Shown here: positions 54,701 to 64,000 of the stretch, piece by piece
Position numbering within the stretch: the first letter of the stretch is position 1
Layout: every line of letters starts with the position of its first letter
Notes under the pieces: generated by a model
What the model saw: the letters and a program-made list of their open reading frames with translations, nothing else
The model's database searches: none
What the model was told of the DNA's origin: nothing
Translations under genes and position numbers: made by a program
Assembly (NCBI GenBank): GCA_036583965.1
Contig: JAZBQD010000027.1
Coordinates: 10,021,187 to 10,085,186, forward strand
Direction: 5' to 3'
Origin: Prunella strophiata
Lineage: Eukaryota; Chordata; Aves; Passeriformes; Prunellidae
Length of the DNA: 64,000 bases

Positions 54701-54802
54701 ATGAGACATTTATAGCGGTCCCCACGGGAAAGCTGCCTTTCTAACTCACGGACACGAGCCTTTAACGCTTCAAATGTTGTCACTGCGGAGTCTTCTGTAA
54801 TT
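45772..54802 (-). CDS. RNF220: RNF220, RING E3 ubiquitin ligase (last three coding exons)
   Basis: RNF220 ubiquitinates SIN3B, Gli proteins and other nuclear factors and stabilises beta-catenin with USP7. It acts in neural patterning. Minus-strand exons are 54694-54802, 53487-53561 and 45772-45843, with GT/AG borders and matching phases. They encode the end of a helical segment (T-F-E-A-L-K-A-R-V-R-E-L-E-R-Q-L) followed by the C-terminal RING: C-L-I-C-M, then C-W-H-V-H-C-E-E-C-W in exon 2, then C-P-Q-C in the last exon. All eight zinc ligands are present. The protein ends G-D-L-R-R-I-Y-L-stop, as in other vertebrates. The last intron is 7.6 kb. Upstream exons were not recognised in the remaining 9 kb; they may lie beyond the window. 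Confidence 0.95.
45844..53486 (-). other. Last intron of RNF220
   Basis: 7.6 kb with no exon-like block in phase. Scattered AT-rich stretches (for example 51480-51670, with TTAATTAG and ATTAAATTCAT) could be regulatory. No RNA gene recognised. Confidence 0.5.
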
Positions 54803-57800
54803 CTGCAAAAGATGAGGAAGAGTGAACACCACTGGGCATACAAGACTGTTAAGAGTTTGGGGGAAAAAGGATCCCACAATAGGCACTGCACAGGAAATGG
54901 TATTGTATTTCAAACTAATACATCCAACTTGGGTTAAAAAAGAATTCCCAAAAAGCCTACTGTGAATTCTTTAAAGTGTCTTTCTAAACATCTCCAAACA
55001 CATCAAAAAAGAACACAACCAGTGCTGGGGTTGCCAGCTTCATACAGAGCAAGACACAGACACTTAAAGAATAGATATTTTTGTTGGGGTTTTTTGTTTG
55101 TTTTCTGCCTTTTTTCTTGTCTCCCTTAAGAGATTACTTAGAACCACATGCTTGAGACAAAGTTCTGTATGTTGCTTTAAAGCTGCTGATATAACTTTTT
55201 GTGGGCAATAGGAGCTGTTCTTCCCCTTAGAGAAAGGAGGCCTTTGCTGGCCATCAGCCTCGTGAAATGCAAAATCAGCTCATTACACAGGATCAACACA
55301 ATGGCTTATATTAATGAAAGCCCCAGCTTTTTGATTCTAATACTGAAAGAACGGAGAAACCAAAAGCACTGGACACAGTGCCAACAGGGTGGCTATAAAG
55401 GCAGCTTTACAATCTCAGCTTTCCCATTTCCTAGGGTCATTTTTGATGGGCAAGCATTATCTCTTTTGTCACAGAGGCACTGTGCTGAGGCCAGGCAAGT
55501 GTATTTTCATGGTTCTGCAAGGCTGGTGAAAAAAGCAACTTGCCAACCTAAAAGCAAGGGCAGACAGCAATGCTTAGCAAACGAAATGCAGGGAGCATTA
55601 CAGACAAGGATGCATCACTCCAGCACGCTGCAAAATCCAATTTCTACACAGTGCAGGCATAAAGAGGGGCCCTCAAATATTCCCCAAAGAAACAGATTTA
55701 GAGAATTGACATAAAGGCTCTCACTTTCTTGAATAAAAACAAAACCAACAATTTTCACATGTGTCAGTGCATTTCTGGCATCTCCAAGCAGACTCCAGCT
55801 CAGAAGAATCTGAAGAGCATCTCAACACCAGCAGCTGCATCATCAATCACAAGATAACCCACAGGGGCACCTATGTCTTCTACCTTTTCTAGAGGATGAT
55901 TCATCAACAGGTGGCTAAAGCACAGTCTAGAGGAATTACTACAACCAGTAAAGTGAGCTGCAATCTCAGCACTCTTGCTGCAGGCAGCACTCACTCCTTT
56001 GTTCATTAGTCACTTGTTGCTAGCACACAGGGAGGAACTTGGGGTATCTCCCACAAGCAGATTCTGATGGCTTTTCCCAAGGCTTTGGTAACAGAACTAG
56101 TCAAAGAGATCTTGGGTGATTTTCCTAATTATGACACTTCAGAAGAAAGTGAAGCTGCTGGGATGTATATGGTTAACTACCAGTGTTACAAAGCTCCTTC
56201 AACTTCACTCTCGCCTTTGTACTGATGAGACAGGCTCTGCATGAGCTGAGATCTTCATCAGAAGGAGATTCATTGCAAGTGACAGCTGCCAGCAAATGGT
56301 AACAATTTTAAAACTGCAAGAAAGGTAAAGAAATACACATGTCCCATGATAGCCTAGTGGGTGAGGACTGTCTGGGGACAGGGACACTGTGGATTCAAGT
56401 CTTAGGAATCCATAAATATTCTTTGGAGCAAGATGAAAGAGTTTCAGTAGGAGACAGTCCTCCCTGCTGTGAAAACACCCACTTGCTCCTGCTCGTTGGT
56501 ATAAATTATTACCATATCCCAGCTTGAGTTCTCACCCTCAAGAAGGAGTTGCTAGCATTTTCAAAGAAAGTCTAGAAAGGTGTTAGTTTTGTCCAAGGAA
56601 GAAACAGATTTATTTATTTATAGCTTGAAGATTATTGTTGGCTGAGAAAATTGTTTCTCTTCCAGTCTGGCCCACCGTTGAACTGATGCTGGCTGGACAC
56701 TGCAGTTGAATTTGACTTCATGGAGTCCATTTCTCCTTCCTGCATGCACAAGTGAACTGGAGGTGTAAAGGCAGCGAGTGTGACTCCCACCCAAAGCAGG
56801 TGGCAAGTAGAACCTCAACCCTTGCTAAGTTCTCCTTTTACCATCTGTGGAGCTACCTGTCCTCCTCAGATGGGTGGGCAACTCAAAAAGGAAAGGGAAA
56901 AGTTGATTTCTTGAGCAGATACAAATGCCCATTCATTCCCAGTCCCAGCCCAGTAACAGTCAAAACTTGAAAAGGAAAAATTTGCCACTGCAACAACTAG
57001 AGAAGATAGAAAATGGTTTGTTTATAGAAATCTAAACAGCTGACCCCCATTGGCCAATTTTGGAAAGTCTCTGAGATAATCGCACCTGTCCAGTAATAAA
57101 CGAATGAATCAGAAAAGGAGGCTGAATAGAGGTATAAGCAATAATGCTCAGAGGCTGCCTGATACAATGGCCAATCAATAGGAGGGCTGTAGATCAGGGT
57201 GCTAGTTAGCTGGAAAATTACCACACCGCTGCGTGCGTCACGCTGTAGGGATCCTGGACAATCAATGTGGGAGGTATTGATTTAGTTATTATCACTTCAT
57301 ACGCTCCAGACATTGTTAAATATACATTTATTAACAAGACTGGGGTGCATTGGTAAGAGAGGGAGCTTTAGCCACTGCGATATCTCCCAGCACTGATCAA
57401 AGCTCAGCTATGACAGAATTTAAACTCCATGTTCTCCCTGCCGAGCAAGCTCACAGGACAAAACCTGATGCATAGCACAGAGCTGAGGACACAGCTCCTA
57501 CTTCACATGAGAGATGGGAGTTTTGGCTGTAAGTGAACATTTTGCACTTGAGATTTCAGGAAAACCTCTCGGAGCAGCAGCAACAAGGGACGTGGCAGCC
57601 AAGGGTCAACCCAAAGTGAGCGATAATTGCATGGTTACTTCGGAAAAGCTGGAGGAAATGAGGTCAAGGGAAATAGGGAGAACATTAGTAAATAAAGGAA
57701 ACTGAAACTACCTCCAGGGATGGAATAAAGACGAGAGTCACTTCCCATGTGTCTGGCTCCCGTGGTGGCCAGCGCACTTGGGACACATGCCATTCCATTT

Positions 57801-60800
57801 AGTGTCATTTTACCGTCAACCTGCCGCTTGTATCCTAAAGATAAGCATCGCTTCAGAGCAACCCTTCCTGCAGCAGCAATCCTGGGAACTCCCTCAGGAT
57901 TCCCTCTTGTGTGTGCACCTTGTGTGCGCTTGCCTGGACACAGCTGGGAGCAGCCTTGGGCACAATTTTTACAGGGTAAGGCCAGGGTGGAGCGAGGGTC
58001 AGAAAGCCAAGTGCCATGGACAGGGGAAGGCTGTGTACAAGCTACCCTGCCAAGTGAGGCAGAGGGAATTACAGAGAAGGAATTGGCTCTCTGCTTTGCC
58101 TTGACCTCATGTTGGATGCAGGAGGACTCTTAACAATTTTGCGCCTCAGCGCTCTGATTTGACGTGTTTGGATAACGTCATTTATCAGCCTCCAGGGAGA
58201 TCTGCTGAGCACAACTGCTGCCAAGAGCTATACCTTGAGCCCCAGTGCTCATGCTTCTCCAGCAGGTGTGAGAGGCCTCACTGATAACTGAACAGTCCTC
58301 CCTGGCTGAGAACACATCAAGAGGGCACCTCCATCCCGGAGCAGAGACTCGCTGTGACACCACCACACACAGGGGAGGCTGAGTGAGAATGTTTATACGA
58401 GAGCAAAAACAGGAAGGGAGGGCTCCTTGTGGAAGAAGCTGGGTCCTATACTTCTCCCTGGACTTTGTGGTTAAGTTTTCCACATCTTGGCAGGCACAGC
58501 TGAGGATGCTGGGTATCAAGAAGCAAGTCTGTGAGACCGGGCAGACAGCACGTGATAATTTTCAGTCTTTGTGCCCAATGCATATTTTTCCACTACTCAT
58601 AGCATTCTTCCCTGAGCACTGAAAGTAAGAACACTTTCTTTCTCTGAGAAAATCCTTGCTTTGTTCAGGTAAAAGGCCAGAAGAAGTGCACAGAAACACT
58701 AGGGAAGAGAAAAAAGGACCGATCTGCAGCTTTGAGCAGCAATCGCCTCCTGAGGAATCTCCCCTGGGAAATGGCCACCCCCACCTTCGCTAAAAAACTT
58801 TAACCCAAACACTGGTTATTTGTTAAACATTAGCATGCATGTGATCTTTGTTTCTCCAAATTAAATCGAGCAATTCCTACCCGCTGTCCCAGTGGGCAAT
58901 CACAAGCAATTCCGTTAATTAAATTATCTCTGATTCTGCAGCTCTGGAATCTCTCAATTGACTAAGTCTGTGCTTTATCATCAACAAAATACTGGACCAA
59001 AAAGGAAACAAAAAAATGCTGATGTCAGTGTGATTGGCTTTGGTTAACCCTTCCCAGCTGGGTATTAAGGGCTGCTCAAGAAATTGTTGTACTGGAGCAA
59101 GCCCAAGAGCGAGAGCCTTGTACCACAGACACCAGCAGCAGCTGTTCACTTGTGTTTCCTTTCCACTGTACAGAAAAACACAAACACCACACTGTCCCTT
59201 GTATCCAGCATCCCTATTTGAGAGCCACAGAAAGATGCAAACTGTTAGCTGCTGAACAAGCAGGAAAACACCTCAAAGAAGCCCCTGCAAATACCCCCAT
59301 CCACATCTTATTCAGATCTCATTTGATGTATCTTGCTGTTGAGGAGTCTCCATAAAACATTCCCCTTTGGTTTATTTCAACTGGATATAAATTTTCCTTT
59401 CTTCATAAATGGCTACACTGTACACAGCATTCCATAAATTTTTACAATTCCACTGTTTGTATGTACCTTGTAAAAAACACTTAGCACTGATTAAATGCAC
59501 CACCAATAAAATTTCATGGGCTACTTTTGACACTTGATATTTTGACCTTCTCTCTTCCTCATATATTTATTTTTGCTTTCCTCTGCCTGTAAACACAGAC
59601 TGTCAGACAGGAAAATGTACAGTACCACTGACATACCTGAAAGTGATGTATTTATTTTTAAACAAAGCCTTTATCCTCCCTTGTCCAAAGTGGAGAACAC
59701 AGCAGAACATACATGCCACCTCCCTGCACCAAGGGCAGAGGTCATGTCACTAGCAGCTTACATATCATAAATATTAGAAACAGACTGGTCGATGCTTTGA
59801 AGTCAGTGTCAAGCTAAAGTAAGATTCCAGGAGCAGAGAAATTGCCCCAGGCCATATCCAACCTCAGCTGTAGATGACAATTATCATAACCACTGCTACA
59901 CTGCAGGAGAGAAAGCCTGGTGCAGTCCTTGCTTTGTGGGGCACAAATCTTCAAGACTTGATAAAACGACCCCAACATCAGTGCACAATCATGCAATTGC
60001 AAGCCTTCTCTCACAGGCAATTTACATCTGGGTGAGAGGGCAACTCTTTCAGAGAAGAGACCCTGTTTTATTAGCCTGTAACATGCAGTGCACAACTCTG
60101 TGACATCCAGGAGCACTGCAGAATGGCAGAGCACAGTGATGCTGTATCAGCTCCCACTCATACATTGTCTTCAACACAACTCCCTCACTACCTGAGTTTC
60201 AAACACTAACTATAAACAACCCTATTTTTTGGGGATAAGAACTGCTTTTATTTTTAACCTGATGAAATAATGTACCCCCACTTTAAATTTAGCAAGCATC
60301 ACCTGCAGCAAGTACAAGACATAAAGACACAGGGAGTTTATTTTGGCAGATGTGGGTGAGCAGCACTGAAGTCAGTGGGAGATCCACAGACTGAAAGGAC
60401 TTTTACACTTACTGGATTGCAAGAACATAACATAAAGCTGAAAAAGCCCCTTTGCTACTAACAAGCAAAACACTTAAACTGACATGTAAGTTTTTAAAAA
60501 GAAAGTGACAGGTGGCTTTAAAAGAAAACAGATACAGCTCAGGCATTTTCAGTATCTTAAGTCTCTGGAAGAAGCCCAGCATCAGGCACTGGTGGCAGAT
60601 TGACTGTGAATCACCCCACAACATGTGGGCTACCAGACTGGCACAACGTACTGAGATTTTATTTCACTAGATGAGCTGGTTATAGCAGAAGGGGTTTGCA
60701 TGCCTTGATGTAGAAAACTGCCCAGTAAAGCTGTTTACAGAAAAGCCATGTCAAATCACACCAAGTGAAGTTTAGACCCTCTGAAGGGTCTGCAAGACTG

Positions 60801-63800
60801 CCAATGCTAAAAAGCAAATCTCCTGGCAAGACATCAACGTTTTAGGAGTTGGCTTTCCCTTTATTTAGCTAAAAATCTCATTTATTGGGTTTATTTGTTT
60901 TTAGACTAACCTCCTTTAAAGAGGCTGACTTATAATCCTGTAAAACGTTGTCACATGTATTGAGGAAATTGGCAAGGATGCTAATTTATTGTCCTCTAGG
61001 AAAAAAAAAAAGCCCTCTTTCCTTGATTAATGTATGTTTTTGTATTGTAAGATATTAAAGAATGTTGCTTCACCTGTGATTATAGAGAATAGTTTACTCT
61101 GGCAAAGTGCCCTGGCTTCTGGTTGCCAAGTTATGAATAATGCAATGTTCCCCATTCTAATTTCCGTGTTCTAAGTTGTGAATTTGGAGCAGGGTGCATG
61201 CAAGGGCACACACACACGACTCCGAGGCGCTCTCTGTCACGGGCACCTCTATTTTATACTTGCTTGCACAACTTGTTAATACTGGCATTTGCTTGCCAAA
61301 TTCAGAGTTTGCTTCTGACTAATTTCATCTTGATGCAAACCAAAAATGTTGTCTCTTTTTTTCCCCACAAAGGAATTATTTCTCTTACACTTGCATGCAC
61401 CGTCGCAATACCACTGAGGGGAGCTTACCACTGCAAGAAGGCCTTTTAAGCTGCATTTAGTAGGGACTTGGGTAAAGATTCCCTGAAGAATTTAATGACA
61501 GAAGAATTAATTTTGCTTTCACATTTCCCCCGCCTCCATAACACAGAACCCAACAATGTCTTTACAGAAGCGGGAAGCAAATTCAGGCGCTGGCTCTTTC
61601 TCTTCCCTTTTTTTGGCCCATGTTTTGCTGGGACACATGTGCCCAGCCCCAATCAAAACAGAGACAGATGGCACCACTGATCATTCAGAATAGAAGGAGC
61701 CTCGGAGTCAGCATGTTTAGATGCATTTGTAGGGCTATGCAGTATCCACTGGCCACTGGGACTGATTTAAAAAGGCGGCGAGTGAAAGTCTGACCTTGCG
61801 CCAAAATTTTAAATGTGCCATTTGAGCAATTATGGTTCGACATGAAAGCTGGGAGAAAGAATGCATGGGTCATTCTGATTAGATTTAGAGACTGTGTTCC
61901 CTGTTCCAAAGAGAAAATAAATGCAATCCCATTGCTTTAGTGGAGCAGCTTTGGTGATAAAGAAAAAAGCCATGCTATGGAAAAGTGGTTTGCTGCAGCA
62001 AGGTTTTGTAGAGGCAGCACAGGCTGAATCAGAAAATGATTCTCTAAACAATGCTCCTAAAGAGAAATAATTACTCATCTAACGTGTTAATATCTTGATT
62101 CACTTTTCAAACATATCCTTCATCCTGGAGATCCCAACTGTATTTCTAACAGAACTATGAAGATGCATGGTGGTCTCAATACAAGCCAGGGCCACAAAAG
62201 ACAGGAGGTGGAAATGGAAAATGCAGCTCCTCTCCTTGCTGAGGCACACAGGCTAAAGGCTCCAGCCTACAGACACTTGCCTCCATCCACAAGTAAACAT
62301 GTTTGGATTATAAGCAAGCTCCATGTATAGCTAGGCAGGTCTATTTTTCTACTGGAAGACTTATGGCAGCTGTAACTTGTCATCTTACTGTGGCCTGGAG
62401 CTGTGGTAGCTTTGGTTGGACGATCAGGGCACAAAATTATAAAATATCCATGAAATGAAAGAGGAATAGCAAATTCCTAGGGCTGAAAGTTGCTCAGAAG
62501 GTTGCATATGCAGCTTGAGTCTTGCAGCCAGCCTCTGTGAGCAATTAAATAAATGTCTTCTACTCCCATGGCCCCCATCCAAATGCCTGAAATAAACAGG
62601 AAATATCTATGCTACTACAGCAGCACTTGGATTCATCTATAGCCTTTTAAGGGCTTTACTGGGGAGGTGATATGCTTTCCAGAGCCTCCATTCATGACTG
62701 CTGATTGGAGGCACACAAGGGCAGTGTGATAACACATCCTCCAGACAGCTTCCTACAAGTGCTGCTGCCGCCCTAGAACTTTTACACTGTTGCTGTTTCC
62801 TTTACAGGGAAAGAAAGGATCAGAATTAGCATCATTTAAGGTAATCGTGCCTTCAAAAAGAAACACGAGGCTATTAAAGGAGGCCAGGGCACATTAGTAT
62901 CACATAACCAATTGTGGTCCCAGAGCTGGAAAAGGAAACCAGCAGTGCAGTGGAAGGACAGGTCATGAGCTGGCTATCTGAGGGAAAAGCAGGAATACTT
63001 ATGCAACTGTGTGGGAAACAACAGCTTTTTGCAGACAAAATCATCAAAAATGAAGAAAGAAGATAATGGAGAAATAGGATGAAGTGGCTGTAGGAGTGGG
63101 GTGTAAGGTTAGAAAAAACACTGACAATGAAGTGAGGACAAAAAATCAACATGGATATTAAACTACTTAAATTATATTACTTGCTATTACTTTGCTTCTG
63201 TAAAGGCAGTGCTGGGTTCTGTGTTACAGAGGCAAAGGAGATACGAAAGCACAATGAATTCTTCTGTCATTGAATTCCTTGGGAAATCTTTACCAAGCTC
63301 CAACTAAATGTGACTTAGCTCCTTGCAGCAGTAAGCACCCCTCAGTGATACTGCAACTGTGCATGCAAGTGTAAGAAATAATTACCCACTCTACAGTTGT
63401 CCCACACAGGGTTTAATGAGAACTAACAAAACTGGTCCTTTTTAAAGTACTATTTAGTATTTATACTTACTAACTGTAGCCTAAGAAATGCATAAACTAC
63501 CAAGAGCTGTAATTACAGCCATCCTGTTGTCAAACAGCAGCTGGCACAGCACAAACACTTACTGAGTCCTGCCACAACAGTTAGTGAGTATCAAGGAAAG
63601 CAGTAGCCCTGTCACCATCAGCAAACAGCCAGCTTATTGCAGCCAGGGTTGCCCTTCAGCAGATGCAGGAAAGAGACAGCAAACTAGCAGAGGATGGGGC
63701 ACAACATGATCCCTTTTCTGCTCTTTAAAGGAACATTTTCATCCAAACAGGGAGCGCAGCCTACATAAAGATAATTGTTACTTTTCTCTTGAGAGCATCT

Positions 63801-64000
63801 GGGCACCACACAAACATTTCCTAAAAAAAAAAACCAGTATCAGTCCCTGCCTCTTAATTCTTGCAGCATAGCTAAGGGATGTGAATAAACAGTCACATCC
63901 TCAAAGTATTTTCAGAAGGAACATGGCAGGATCCACAATGCTCCATCAGAGACAAGGTTAAACACAACAGGCTAATTTTAGGGACGAGTCCTCTCTCTGA
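54803..64000 (-). other. RNF220 intron or 5' part, no recognised exon
   Basis: RNF220 continues upstream, so this is most likely intron. No frame on the minus strand resembles the RNF220 middle region and no tRNA or snRNA was seen. Several AT-rich, TAAT-containing stretches (57215-57340, 58790-58960, 61480-61520, 61740-61960) look like candidate non-coding conserved elements. Confidence 0.45.

Noticed and set aside
55199..55714. 171-codon plus-strand frame in the RNF220 region
   Set aside because: No domain or repeat of known type, antisense to the gene; looks like chance.

Overview
The window is vertebrate nuclear DNA, almost certainly from a bird. It has spliced genes with GT/AG introns, a CR1 LINE 3' end typical of birds, compact introns, CpG-rich promoters, and the gene neighbourhood of human 1p34.1 (RPS8, KIF2C, U5 snRNA genes, ARMH1, TMEM53, RNF220). 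A passerine is plausible from the LTR-like insertions, but I cannot prove it.

Left (1-3850): the first four coding exons of RPS8 on the minus strand, running off the left edge. Its introns carry four C/D box snoRNAs: SNORD55, two SNORD46-like copies and a SNORD38. The promoter has a TOP-like start, a CRE and a TCTCGCGA motif. Next (4130-6250) come two U5 snRNA genes on the plus strand, separated by a 5'-truncated CR1. KIF2C, the kinesin-13 microtubule depolymerase MCAK, follows on plus in 21 coding exons (6729-22648, 687 aa). Its promoter has paired ACTACATCTCCC (ZNF143-type) motifs and a CHR cell-cycle element. Two introns hold LTR-like insertions.

Middle (23060-29740): three more U5 copies on the minus strand, one diverged. 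They sit between recognisable but broken exons of ARMH1 (minus strand), which has several frameshifts and two in-frame stops. The U5 genes therefore flank KIF2C as an inverted array with matching promoter classes on the two sides. KIF2C is also inverted relative to RPS8/TMEM53/RNF220 when compared with the human order as I remember it.

Right: a 600-bp C-rich minisatellite, then the TMEM53 promoter and all three coding exons (277 aa, plus strand). After about 9 kb of non-coding DNA come the last three coding exons of RNF220 (minus strand, RING E3 ligase C-terminus). The remaining 9 kb is RNF220 intron or flank with no exon I could recognise and several TAAT-rich stretches that look like conserved regulatory DNA.

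The functional content is housekeeping: a ribosomal protein with rRNA-methylation guides, spliceosomal U5 RNA, a mitotic motor, a nuclear-envelope protein and a ubiquitin ligase. The most interesting structure is the inverted U5 array around KIF2C together with decay of the U5 host gene ARMH1.
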